Shown here: one piece after another, positions 22,776 through 35,037 of the stretch
Layout of the letters: the number at the start of each line of letters is the position of its first letter
How positions within the stretch are numbered: the first letter of the stretch is position 1
NCBI GenBank assembly: GCA_014898425.1
Contig: RCSZ01000014.1
Coordinates: 496,001-560,000, forward strand
Length of the DNA: 64,000 nt
DNA from: Botryotinia globosa
Lineage: Eukaryota; Ascomycota; Leotiomycetes; Helotiales; Sclerotiniaceae
Direction of reading: 5' to 3'
The notes under the pieces: generated by a model
Database searches by the model: none
The model's input: the letters and a program-made list of their open reading frames with translations, nothing else
What the model was told of the DNA's origin: nothing
Program-made: the position numbers and the translations under genes

Positions 22776-24136
22776 TTGAGTTTGTTAGAGAGAATTTTGA
22801 GTAAAACGTTTCCATCCTATCTTGTACCGGTGGTTGTCCCCATGTGCGGGACTTTGTGGGACTTTGCTGGAAATGAGTTAATGCTCCAATTTGACTTCGG
22901 TATTCCAGCTCTAGTGAACCTCGAAATCTTGCAAATGAGGTCGTGAGCTAATAAGTACTGCCAATTTTCTGTCCACTTGCTTCAACCCCATGGGTTTGGA
23001 TCATGTGATAAAACAAGGTATGCCATATCAATCGAGCCGAGTACTTGAATCAAGAGACTTTGTTGCATATCTCAACTGTTGACGACAATTTGTCATTCGT
23101 CCTGATCATCATGATCACCAGAGCGACAGCACTTACCCAGTCTAATTCCTGCGGAGTATAATCCTAAATGGCAATGACGCGCGAGCGACACGCCAAGCAG
23201 TACATCGATATCCAAGAGGAAATAGTTGACAAACTACCAACGTGTTGATTAGGATAGAAACTTCGGCCAATTAGCGCTGAACATTGTTACTTACTATACA
23301 CTACCTAATATAGGTTGAACGTTTGTTACGTGGTCTGGACTCTGGAGCCGTCTAGTTGCCGTTTTTATGTAACGCGGAGTATTTGACGAGGCTACCTAGG
23401 GCAAGAATTGATTGACTGCTTACATAAGACGGTCGTTCTCAACATCACTTGTGTGTAGAACTATGACGAAAAAGAGATTCTTCTCCAAATTGGGTTCTCA
23501 ACGGAGCCTCGACAGTAGCTGGACATACGAAATGAGAATTGGCATGTACATAATCTCATGTATATCCTAGGTATTCCCATCCATGATCCAGTTCAACCTG
23601 CCAAGATGACAGAAGTAACTAATATTCGTACTAGCCATTTAACTCTGATCATCGGTGGGGACTTGAGAAGTGAAGCTATCAAGCTACAATTTTAGATCTC
23701 CCGTGGACCGATTTTCCAATAGTTGATCCAAAATGATCTACATCCTAAGCAAAAAAACAAGAAGTCACGGCATTCATATTTGATAAGCAAATCAGTTTTC
23801 CATATTTCTACCCAGCTACCATAGTGGTTTCCAGGTGGAAATTATATCAAGGCGAACTAGTTGTTCGAATTTCCTATGCAATAGTCATCCATTTCCTTGC
23901 TTATGGGGAATCTACTGAGCTACTAACCCCATCGCCAAACTCAAATCATCCGACTTTGAAAGTATCTATAGTCCAAATTATTCGATCGTCTATGCCGATG
24001 TTATCCCCGTGTAGCTAGTATTGCATACTAAGCATGACTTAGTGTATCCTTCGAGTATTTCCCATAAATAAGAAGTTTGTCTCCCCCCCTATTTGACTTG
24101 TCTTCACTCTTGTATATCAAAAACCCCAATTTCATT
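22776..24136. other. Spacer between SDR and transporter
   Basis: About 1.36 kb; only short frames (for example 23824-24018). No domain, RNA gene or clear repeat seen. It contains the transporter promoter. Confidence 0.5.
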
Positions 24137-26592
24137 ATGGTTTCTACTACAAGGTCTGATCAAAAGGAGCATCCCGAAGACAGGGCTTCCTCTTCACAAC
24201 ATCTCGAACGAGCCACTGACGCCGAACGTCTTGCAGCCACAAATAGAGCCTTAAACGATCCTTTAGCATCATATGATGAGAACGAATTAGAAGAACTTGC
24301 CGAGGCTTACGCTCGAGAACATGGGCTCAACGACTCTGTCAATATTTCCGCATTCAAGGCCGGAGCATTACTTGCAAAAGATTCAGGTAGTGTTCGAGCC
24401 AGGAACGAACTTTCCAAGGACGACATAGATTATCTGGAAAAAGAAAGAACAAGTAAATGGTCTCTGCCATCGCTTTTCATCAAAGTTATATTGCTTTGTT
24501 CAGTTTGCGCAGCCGTCCAAGGAGTAGACGAGAGTGTCGTAAACGGAGCGCAGATATTCTACGCCCGTCTGTTTGGAATTGATGATGAAAACAGCTCATT
24601 AGATCCATGGCTATTAGGTATCACAAATGGTGCCCCGTACGTACTCAATCTCTAAGTTCCCTTCTAGTCTCTACTATAGCTGCCCAAGCCATCACTAACT
24701 TCAGATTTTCAAAGATATCTCGGTTGTGCGATTGCTGGCTGCTGGCTGACTGTCCCATTTAACAATTGGGTAAGTCATATGCGCCCCTTTTACTGCTAAG
24801 TGCAGTCCTTTTCTTCTTAATCCTCGTTTCCCACCAAAATATTCTTCGATGGGCATTACTGACTCTTCGTAGTGGGGCCGTAGAGGCACCATCTTCGTCA
24901 CTTGTTTGGTCTCCGCACTAACCTGCTTCTGGCAGGCATTCACCAACACATGGTGGCACATGTTTATTGCTAGGTATTAAGAGAAACCCCTAAATTTTCC
25001 CAAAAAATGTTGACAATCTCTAATATCTGATACCAGGTTCATGCTCGGAATAGGTCTTGGTGCAAAGTATGTTCTCCTCCCATGATATCCGCAAACCAGG
25101 GCACACCTCACTATTAAATACCTTCCTAACCATCTCTGATATCGATACTAACGTTACCTAGGTCAGCTACTGTACCCGTATATGCCTGTGAGACCTCTCC
25201 AGCATCAATTCGTGGCGCTATGGCAATGCAATGGCAAGTATTTACCGCTTTTGGTATTATGTTAGGCTTTGCCTTTGATCTAGCCTTCTACTATGTTCCC
25301 GATACCGCATCTAATATCCATGGACTTAATTGGAGACTAATGATGGGATCTGCCGGAGTTCCCGCACTTTTCGTTTGTTTCTTTGTTTTCTATTGCCCTG
25401 AGTCGCCTCGCTGGTACATGGGTAAAGGGAGACACCCAGAAGCATATCAAGCAATGTGCAGAATCAGACACACCAAGGTCCAGGCAGCACGTGATGTTTT
25501 CCAGATGCACATGCTTCTCGAAGCTGAGAAAAACACGGGTTCTGGACAAAGTCATATCAAGCAATTGTTCACAGTGCCTCGGATTAGAAGAGCAATGGTT
25601 GCGTCAGAGATCACAATGTTTATGCAGCAGGTAGGTTATATGCCCAGCTTCAATTGCTTGAAACACGTAATTATCGGTTAGCTCATAGTGATGAAAGGGG
25701 GAGATGCATATCTCTTTCCTCCGCTTCCAATTTTTTTTACCTCCCACATCAAAAATACATTGAACATGATAGCTAATATAAGTACTAGTTCTGTGGCATC
25801 AATGTAATCGCCTATTATTCATCCGTAATTTTCGTTGACGCTGGCTTTTCGGAAGTTAATGCTCTATGTGCGTCCTTGGGTTTCGGCATGCTTAACTTCC
25901 TCGGAGCGCTTCCTGCAATTTGGACAATCGACAAGTTCGGTCGAAGATGGCTTCTACTATTTACCTTCCCGCTTATGTCAGCCTTTCTATTCATGACCGG
26001 CTGGAGCTTCCTGATTCCCGAGGGAACTACTCGCATTGCCATCGTAGCTCTAGGCATATATCTCTTTTGTTTGGCCTACAGCCCAGGAGCCGGGCCTGTG
26101 CCCTTTACATACTCTGCAGAGGTAAGCAAATTGCTTTTTTATATAAATAGCCCAAATCTAACAAATCTTTAGGCCTATCCTCTCCATGTTCGTTCACTAG
26201 GAATGTCCTTGGCAACTGCAACCACTTGGTTCTTCAACTTTGTCCTCGCCATTACATGGCCATCAATGCTGAGAGCCTTCAAGGCCCAAGGCGCTTTCTC
26301 TTTCTACGCTGGTTTCAACGTTGTTGGATTCTTTCTTACCCTCCTCTTCGTCCCAGAGACTAAAAATAAAACACTGGAAGAATTGGACCAAGTTTTCAAT
26401 GTTCCTACGAGAAAGCACGCCGCCTATGGATGGAGTCAATTTACTTACCCTATCAGACGACATGTCTTCAGAATGGATGTTGAGAGGCCAAAATTAGATG
26501 AGAACTTGGCCCAGGAAAACAATCATCACTACAGTCCTACCTCATCTATGAGGGCCGGAGACAGGGGCAACAGTGTTGAAAAGCACGCTTGA
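24137..26592 (+). CDS. MFS sugar-porter-family transporter
   Basis: Seven exons (24137-24636, 24715-24769, 24873-24973, 25037-25066, 25162-25630, 25789-26121, 26173-26592) give 635 residues. A roughly 110-residue hydrophilic N-terminus precedes about 12 membrane spans. Sugar-porter signatures are present: WWGRRGTIF after span 2, PVYACETSPASIRG, PESPRWYMGKG at the end of span 6, DKFGRRWLLL after span 8, and VPETKNKTLEELD after span 12. These mark the proton-coupled sugar/polyol/inositol uptake family (known); the substrate cannot be read from sequence. Exon 4 is a 30-nt microexon. Every junction is phase-consistent. A long cytosolic N-tail and the EAYPLHVRSLGMSLATA wording resemble fungal inositol/polyol carriers more than hexose carriers (tentative). 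Its position between an SDR and a P450 suggests import or export for a local pathway. Confidence 0.88.
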
Positions 26593-27319
26593 TTGAGATA
26601 TCTTAGTGCAGTCATCTTAATCAATCATTCAAATGAGTTACACCTTTTGAACAAATTAGATTAACCGAAGCACTTGGAGGACTTAAACGACCTTGGCCTG
26701 CTTGGATGATTTAGATGGTTTTATCTCGAAAATTCCGCTCACCTATACAATCTAAACTTTGGGAAACTTTGTACCTAATTATCAGCTAAAAGCCAATAAT
26801 TAATTATTGATCCCCAATGTGAAAATTCTCTTTTTGTATAATGAGGCCCTGAGGCCATCTTCATCATGTCATAATGCAACCTCCGGTTTGATTTATAATG
26901 GTGTTTGATTGGCTGCCACGAAATATGCGATTCATGATTAGCTGGAGGTACCTACCCGTGGACCCGTCCATCCATACAAGTGCATTGTGGCTGAAGACGT
27001 CTGCATTTGATCTTGGGGAAGAAAGAACAGCGCGAATCTCTATACCTCCATTGAGCATTATCTCCCGTGGCAAATGAAGTTCTTATTGATTCAATATGAT
27101 TTGCCAATTGATGAAAAGCAGTGTAGCAACGTGCCTGAACGGCAAAACCTGCAAAATAGTAAGGTTATTACTGCAATGCTGCCGTCAGATTAAAGGATTA
27201 TTGTGAAGCACAAGGTTATAGTTCTTTAAACCCCTCACCATCCCCAATTCTCCCATTTGCTCCTATGAACCGTGAGTTAAGCAACTTATTACTGCTCAAC
27301 TAAAAGTTACACTTACATC
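26593..27319. other. Spacer between transporter and P450
   Basis: About 730 bp of transporter 3' flank and P450 promoter. No feature seen. Confidence 0.5.
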
Positions 27320-28979
27320 ATGTTACCTCTCATAGCTTATACAGTTGTATCGGTAGCATCATGCATATGGCTCATCAAGCATCTGCAGACCGCTATCCTC
27401 TCACCTCTATCTCAAATTCCCAATGCACACTTCACGACGCCATATTTAAAGTTATGGTTATTTTGGCATCGAGCAAATGACACTGAGCATAAAGCACGAT
27501 ATGCTGCTCACAAAAAGTATGGTTCTGTGATTAGAATTGCACCGGGAGAATTGAGTATCAATTGCCTTGAAGATGGTATCAAAACGGTCTATGGTGGTGG
27601 ATTCGAGAAAGGGGAATGGTATTCGATGTTCTTGAACTATGGGTATGCAATAATATTCCTCTTGATGCTTTACTTCTGAATACTGTTCTGACTTGTCTCC
27701 ATGTTCAGTCACAGCGTTTTGTTCTCTATGAAGGAGGCACCAGTACATACTGAACGCAAACGCATGTTGTCTCATGTCTATTCCAATTCTTTTATCCAGG
27801 CGTCCGAGGCCTTGACGGAGATCTTGAGGAATATTACCTACAATCGATTCATCCCTCGGATGCGTATTTGGGCGGAAAAAGGCATACCTGTGAATATATT
27901 TCAAGAAAACAAAGCACTGTTCATGGATCTCACGAGTGCGTACTTATTTGGTCTCAAAAATGCCTCGAATCTTGTTGAAAATCCCGACAAGAAAATGATT
28001 CTACGAAATTTTGAGCTGGGTCTTGGCGGGCTATTCTGGAGACTCGATGTTCCCAATCTTACGAAATGGATGGCTCGTTTTGGCATGAGCCCGTTAAATG
28101 AAGGGGTAGCTTCTGCATCCCAAGCAATGGAAGACTTCATTCTCTCAATGGCGAACCAAGCACGAGATACTCTTCAATCCAAAGACGCCGAGGAGATAGA
28201 ATCTTATCCAACCGTCTATGGACAACTACGCCAAAAGCTTGAGGCTTCGGAAACCATTTCTGCAGATCAAATAGACACAGTGGTTGCTGCAGAAATGCTA
28301 GACCATATTGCAGCTTCACATGAAGGATTATCTATCACGGTAAGCTATTTGATGGCTGAGCTCGCTCGTAATACATCTATCACCTCGCGGCTTCAGAAAG
28401 AGCTACTTTCTGTGAATCTGGACACAACGCCTTCGCAACAAATCGATTCATTGCCGTTACTAAATGCTATACTTATGGAAACACTACGGCTATATCCTGC
28501 TGGTCTAGGAGCATTTACTCGTCAAGTTCCGGAAAAGGGCGCTATGATTGGAAAATACTCGGTACCGGGCGGTGTTACTGTTAGCGCATCTGCATATACT
28601 TTACACAGAAACTCGGACGTTTTCCCCGATCCTCTGAAGTGGAATCCAGATAGGTGGTTGGATGCGTCACCAAAGGCAAGGAAACAAATGCTGCGATGGC
28701 ACTGGGCTTTTGGCAGTGGAGGAAGAATGTGTATTGGGAACCATTTCGCTGTTCATAGTAAGTAAAAGCTCCACACAAGAAGGATTTCGATGCCGAGACT
28801 TGGGAAATTTTCCTGACAAAAAGGTAGTGATGAAAGCGGTAACTGTAGCAGTTTTCAAAGAGTTTCAGAGTGTTATAGTGTCGGAGACGAAGATAGAGCA
28901 AGTGGAAGGTTTTATAGGACATCCTGCAGGCTATAGTATTATGCTGGCATTCAAAAGCGCAGATAAAGGCAGGTCTTGA
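27320..28979 (+). CDS. Cytochrome P450 monooxygenase
   Basis: Three exons (27320-27642, 27709-28757, 28828-28979) give 507 residues, normal for a fungal P450. An N-terminal membrane anchor (LIAYTVVSVASCIWLIK) is followed by a Pro-containing hinge. Helix C region: ERKRMLSHVYSNSF. Helix I is atypical, AEMLDHIAASHEG in place of AGxDTT. The ExxR motif is ETLRLYP, the PERF-type segment is NPDRWLD, and the haem loop FGSGGRMCIGNHFA carries the Cys thiolate ligand. It should sit on the ER and need NADPH-P450 reductase (known). It most resembles fungal monooxygenases of secondary metabolism and xenobiotic breakdown; the substrate is unknown. The last junction uses a GTAG acceptor directly beside an alternative AG. 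The gene is intact, unlike its GMC neighbour. Confidence 0.9.
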
Positions 28980-30430
28980 TCAATATTTCCATAGTCTCCA
29001 AACAGTGTTAAAATCTTTCCCTCTCCAGAACATAATTCATAGCAAATCAGCGAGCTTCAAGATCATTTTACTACATTCTAAGCATTGGATTTCATAAGGC
29101 TGGCCAAAATTGAATCAGAAAGCGAAAATATTTGATGGTTAAACTGCAGTGATTTGGTTATAGTACCTGAAAAGGACGCCTCTTCATAAAAAAAAGCTAG
29201 GTAGACATGAACGAGGAACCCGCGACTTACTTCAGGAGGAAGAAATTCGCACATTCTCGTCTGCGAGTCTGATATCATAGTTTATGATTAGTTCCTTCAG
29301 AACCGATTTTGATAAACGGGAGACATAAATTTTGGCTTGGCCAAGTTATAGATCCGCGAAACAACATAGCAGACCTACCTTTGGAAGCTTCGAGAAGGTA
29401 ATATACCGATGGCAATTGGTTTCATCCGAGTAGTTTCTTTCGAAAGTTACAAGAAAAATAAGCTCTATATTATTATGCTATGTTTTGTCTGGTCGAGAAA
29501 CATCTTCACGAAAAGGCACCAACAAGTACCTAGGTATTCCGGGTACTTGCATTTCTGAATCAATAATACATTATCACGAATATTTCTACAAGCAAATATG
29601 AGTACACTGTATAGATACGCGTTATAGATATGTACTTGCTGTCCCCTGGGTAGCTTTGTCCTTCGTCTTTTCCTGTGCCAACGGGCGTATACCTGATCAT
29701 ATCCTGAGCTACTCAGATCCTTTCATTCTGATCCAACAAACATATCTGATGCTAACTTGTTAGTTTTGGCTATTATTTGTATTCACCAAATCTCACGGGT
29801 AAGAAAGCCGTCCGCAGATTCATATACCCTTAAGAAGTGGGTAGCGAAAATTCTCATCATACATCAGAATAATCAAACTTCACGCAGATACACTGCGATG
29901 ATCAAAAATCTCGGTTAATTTTGTGCTCGAATGATATGCTGGATGTAAAGTAGGTTGCAATGTTACAAATTTACACATTCAGGTATTGGGTTTATTGCTG
30001 CTGATTGTTAGTTACTTGCTATGTTGTTGTCTAGCAGATGAGTTGTTTGTTGTGATGTCCTGTTTGATGGTTACGCCAAGTTTTGAAAGAGACATGGAAC
30101 AAACATGCCATGGAAAACATGTGCCCCAATTTGCAGTGCTGCAACGTGCACATCCTGCAAATATCCAGGTATTGAATACCAAAATTGAATATCAGGGCTC
30201 AATTCTGCATGGCCGATATCGCTACACTTCTGCATTATATGTACGTATATGTTTTTGAAATTGTTGGGAGGAGATACATAGCTGTGCCATCGTATTTAGC
30301 CTACGTATGCATCTGTTCTACATCAATAATGGACAAGTAAACCTACCGTTTGAACGATCCTTTGATCCTCAAGATACTTTTCACCAAGTTTATTTTTTGT
30401 CTCTTATAGCAGATCTCCAGCATTTCTGAA
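28980..30430. other. Spacer between P450 and GMC pseudogene
   Basis: About 1.45 kb without a supportable gene. A 90-codon frame at 29986-30258 begins with a hydrophobic, signal-like stretch (LLLLIVSYLLCCCLA) but has no further recognisable content. Confidence 0.4.
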
Positions 30431-30489
30431 AACCTTCCGCTCATCGACATGTGGTGGCCGTTAGGCAAAAAACCCCAGAATTCCAACCT

Positions 30490-32692
30490 GCACAGGTTGA
30501 TTCCAAAGCATGTGATTTTGTCATTGTTGGAGGCACGACCTTTCTACTATGTTCTCAGTTTCTTAACTCACTATCAATATCCTAGCTAACATCTGTGGTG
30601 ATTTCAGGGGGCACCGCGGGGTGTACACTAGCTTCTCGATTGAGCGAAAATCCCGAAATCTTCGTTCTTGTCCTCGAATGCGGTCCTGCAAATGACACAT
30701 GGCTATCCCGCAATCCTCTTCTCTCGTCCGATCCGACTCGTCCAACCTTTGGTGCTACGAGGTAGAAATCCGAACCCATGAAATATTGTGATTATCGTCG
30801 GAGCGGAGTGATCCGCGGAGAAGTTTTGGGCGGCACTTCCAGAATTAATAGTATGATCTATACGCGCGGGACTCCTGCCGACTATGACGCATGGGCATCT
30901 TTAGGTCATTCGGAGTGGAGCTATGAGAAATTGCTGCCTTACTTTGTTAAGAGTGAGACCTCCCTTGATTATCAGGATTCAACTTATCATGGAAATACAG
31001 GTGAGTAACCTCAAGTACACCATTTGCTCTCATCTAATACTGATCTATGTATGCTATAGGGCCATGGATCACCCAAACCTTCACTTACTTCAACTGGCTA
31101 TTCCAAGTCTACCGAGCGTTAGCTTTCTTTGAACCTGTCTGATTATGATCTCATTTCCGACTTTTGGTAGTTTCACTGATTGTGCAAAATCGATGGGGTT
31201 CATTCATCACTATTCCAGATTGCAATGCGCGGGATGCTCCCCCCCCAAAGAAGTCGCAACACTTTCTCTGAATCTTAGTAAACGCAGGGAGCGTTTATCC
31301 AGTTTTGGAGCGTTTCTTCCCAAGAAGATTGCACTTGACAGACAAAACCTCACGATTTGCACCAACGCTCTCGTCTCTAGTATTGTATTTACGCAAGGAA
31401 AGGGCCTTCCGCGTACCGAAAAGATACTCTTTAAATCATCAGATCGAAAATCTGAAAGCATTTATTCAGTAAGGGTCAATAAAGAAGTCATTGTGTGCTC
31501 GGGTGCTATAGGCTCACCGCAAGTGCTTATGCTCAGGTGTGTTTTCTTCTTTGCCCCAATTTTGTTTGCATAAAGAAAGAAAGAAAGAAAGGAAAGGAAA
31601 TCTCGTAGTGGTATTAGCCTTCGCGAGAGTTTAGAGGAACATGGTATCAAATTGGTGCATGACCTACCCGGGGTCGGATCTACGCTGGTATGCGTCGGGT
31701 CATTCTCATCAACAGTGTATACTTACTATAACTAACCTACTCCGGAACAGACTGAACACCATAGTATCCCAGTCGCTTGGGAGGTACCCGCAGCCGAATC
31801 ATGAACTTCTCTGGCAACTAGCCCCCTTAAAATTGCACTTGAGCTTTTTAAATATATCTTCTTCCAAGTTGGTCTCTTCAGCATTCCCGTTAGTGTTGGA
31901 CAAATTATATAATCTGGCTGAGGATTACATATTTTTATAACATAACGTTTTTTAATTGGTATAAAATATTACATCAAGATTATACACATAATTTGATAAC
32001 CAATCAAACCCTCAGGATAAATAAAAGTAAGGTGAATTTGAAGACATTCTCCAATAGATTATTAAAAAAGCTATTATAAAATTTAAAAGATATTTGAATC
32101 ATATAATTTTCATATAATTTATATTATATAATACAAATTATATAATTTTTTCCACTAAGAAAAATCTTATTTTTAAGAATTTCAACCTAATTTTTCTTTC
32201 AAATTTATTATATATAAAAAATCGATATATATTTTGCTTGACTAATATCACATAACGTAATTTGTTAACCAATACATTCAAATATTATATTATATATACC
32301 CAACCCTAATTCCCATTCAGACTTTAGCTCTCTACGTTTGCTCTCGAATGATCAAAGAAGATAGCACTGGACTTGTTAAAGAAGCCTCGACGAAACATTA
32401 TAATCCTCAAAGCCTCATCCCCAACATTGAGCTCATGCCATTTTCCACAAGTGGAATGGATACTTTTGACGAGCCGGAATTCATAAACACATTCTCTAAA
32501 ACACGCATATTTTGTGTTCTAGCCACGATTCTTCAGCCAAGATCCAATGGAACGATCCACTTGGCATCGTCAAATCCACACGACAAGCCGAAAGTTGATT
32601 TTGGAATCTTGTCCGATCCCTCGGATTATACCATTGCTCGCAGCGTCCGACTCAGATTTTCCATCGTAGATAGAATGAAAAATTTGGGTTAG
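30490..32692 (+). pseudogene. Broken GMC oxidoreductase (glucose-methanol-choline family)
   Basis: Fragments follow a GMC flavoenzyme in order: dinucleotide-binding DFVIVGG+[15 protein letters not shown], then RGEVLGGTSRINSMIYTRGT and DYDAWASLGHSEWSYEKL, next LPKKIALDRQNLTICTN, CSGAIGSPQVLML, HDLPGVGSTL, HSIPVAWEVPAAE and ILQPRSNGTIHLAS. Lesions: no in-frame ATG before DFVIVGG; a GC donor at 30533 where the first intron is needed; TAG at 30763-30765 in place of what is probably Trp; a frame change near the C8 run at 31239-31246; TGA at 31802-31804; about 370 bp of AT-rich sequence (about 31930-32300) inside the coding region. The C-terminal domain with the catalytic His pair is absent after about 32690. 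Family members oxidise alcohols using FAD. The TGG-to-TAG change fits the mutational style of the nearby repeat island. Confidence 0.8.
31930..32300. repeat. AT-rich insertion inside the GMC pseudogene
   Basis: A stretch with long A/T runs interrupts otherwise ordinary coding composition. Similar words appear near both ends (ATAACATAACG and CACATAACG; AATTTGATAACCAAT and AATTTGTTAACCAAT). A decayed miniature element is possible; no clean terminal repeats or target duplication were found. Confidence 0.4.
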
Positions 32693-33436
32693 TTTCGGCG
32701 AGCTTGTGTTAGTTTCTGGTGGTTAGCTTTTAGTTTGTGTTTGTTTGTATTGGTTTGTGGATGGAGAAGATTGCCCATGACCCTAACCCTAATTCATCGC
32801 GTTTCCATTAGCGCTAGTCTATCCGTGGAGTCTCAGTATATCGTAAATTCGTAATAGGCCCTTGGCCTCAACTCAAAGAATTGGATAGATTGACATCAAT
32901 AATTAATTACTTGTCGTTTTAGCTCGAAGTTGGTTACTGGTATATCATAACCTCCCAGTTCATGATTGTATGGTTCTCTTGGCACTCTGCGCAACTTTCC
33001 ACTTCTACATTCTCCTTGAACTTTCATCTTGCTTCCGAGCAAGAGTATGAGCAGCTTTTTGTACCTATATATTCAACATTGGAACTCGATGAAATTAAAT
33101 GAATATTCGACACTGGATCAGAGCAATGGAATTTGTAAGAACCATGGTATTCAATTAACTAGTCTCGCTATTCATCGAAATTCTATCATTTCTACCCATC
33201 TTTCATTCACGCCTTATTTATATCTTTTGTTGCTGCAATTCTCCAAGGAAAATTCATGTATCGCTTTCAGGATATTGTAGTCTCATTGAACGCCCTCCCC
33301 AGTTGGTCCAAGACTCCATCAATCCAATACCCATTTAATCCATCCGTCATAACACCAGTAGAAATAACCCAAGAAGACTTTTTTGTGTATAATGAATGTA
33401 GGTATAGATCAATCGCAGGCAATGAATGCAAATCTA
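32693..33436. other. Spacer between GMC pseudogene and HAD gene
   Basis: About 740 bp. It contains CCCTAACCCTAA, two telomere-like units, at about 32781-32792, too short to interpret. No gene seen. Confidence 0.5.
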
Positions 33437-35037
33437 TCAATCGGTAGCCTCGGGAGTGGCCGTCTCGCTAACACCCTGACTGGAAACCTCCAAAATCTCG
33501 GGTGGCATGCCTGCCATCATTGTCTTTCCATCGAGGCTTAATCCGCCCAAGCTATTGAGCGGCAATCCTCTTGGGTTGTTCTCCTTCATCTTTTTCTTGA
33601 ACTCCCTTTCGATTCCATGTTTGACCGCATCCAGTACGGTATCCACGGTCACTCTAGGTTTGTACGCTGGCTCAGTTCCCTCTTGGTACACTCCAGTTCG
33701 TACCAAGATCGAATACCAATCATTCTTAGACTTCTCGTTGAATTGATTAGTACCTCTGATATCGGACTCTGGAGTGTCACCGACGAAGTAAACAGTCTCG
33801 GGAGGACGGTTGCAGCGATGTTCGTCCTTGCGCCATTGCTGTAACAACCTGGTAGCAAATTCAAAGGTGCCAATTTGAGGCTTTCCGAAAGCGATGGTTT
33901 CTAGCTCTTTACCCTTGGTGAGGTCTCTGAAAAGCATTTCGGTCATTTTTCGTAGAGCGCCCATACCGAGACGAACATTTTCGTGAGCAGCTGACCAGAC
34001 AATATCGCTGTGAGAGAAGTAGATTGGTGGTCCCTCATCGAAAGTTTCGGAGAGGGTACCAATGTATCCTCCTTTAGACATGGCAAGATCGAGCATAATT
34101 TGGACGTCGCTAGCCCAATCACGACTATCGGCGAAGACGAATATGGCTTCGATTTTAGTTTTGCTGTAATCACGACCACCACGTGAATTCTTCAATTCTT
34201 CCGTCGTGAGTTTGCGGAACGGAGTGGTATGTTCGTTGTCTTTAATGATATCACCTGGAGTGATGACATCACGGAATCCGTAACCTTCGGCGACTTGCCT
34301 GCATTTTTCACCCTCACCTCCAATGACAAGAACAGTCTCGTATTTTTCAACCATTTCTCTCATAGGAGTGTGACCTGGAGAGAATTAGTCTTTGAGTTGC
34401 AAGTATATTTCGATGAATTCTTCAAATGAAGGATCCCAGCATGGGTACGTACCGCAAATGAACTGTGAAGGCGATACTTCAATGTCCAATTGTCTCGAAA
34501 GATCAATACATCTTTCTGCTTCAGTCTTTCCACCTCCATTTGTCAAGAATATGTATGGACTAAGTACGTGTCAGCAAGGGGCTCTTCACACTATTTGTTG
34601 AAAGCAACATACATTCTAATACCATATTCATTTTCTCCATTCAACATTCTCATAGCTTCAATAGCTTCTGGAATTGGTTTACCACCGCGAATGAGAACAC
34701 CATCGATATCAAAGGCGTAAGCAAAACAATCAGTGGTGGGGACATCGGCAGGGGTGAGTGGAGTTGCCGGTGAATCTGGGGAACTCGAAGAAGATTCCTC
34801 TTCCTCAAGATTCATAGCACTGAGTTCGTTTCTGGCATTTTCCAATGAAGCTGCAAAGTTTCCACCTTGGTATGAAGTTCCTCTAGATAAAGGTTCTCTC
34901 ATTAATCTTTCTGGAACAACGACGACCGGTCCGCCGTTTGAAACTTCTACTGCGTTGGTAGTCATACTTGAAAGTCTGCGGATTCCAGGTCTGGGTCTGG
35001 CAGCTGCAGAAGGTTTAAGGGTGGAAGAAGGCGCCAT
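33437..35037 (-). CDS. HAD-superfamily hydrolase, CECR5 / YKR070W type
   Basis: Three exons (35037-34613, 34559-34453, 34374-33437) give 489 residues. After a Ser/Pro-rich N-terminal extension of about 105 residues, motif I FDIDGVLIRGG supplies the two catalytic Asp residues. Motif II IFLTNGGGKTE and the late motif VGDTPESDIRGTNQ complete the HAD core; YSILVRTGVYQEG is typical of the class IIA subfamily. HAD phosphatases transfer phosphate through an aspartyl intermediate (known); the natural substrate of the CECR5/YKR070W branch is unsettled, and a mitochondrial location is reported for relatives. The extension here begins with Arg/Ala/Ser residues consistent with import (RPRPGIRRLSS), which is inference. 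The gene is intact, with phase-consistent introns. Confidence 0.87.

Noticed and set aside
32781..32792. Interstitial telomere repeat (CCCTAACCCTAA)
   Set aside because: Only two units in AT-rich spacer; expected by chance at this scale.
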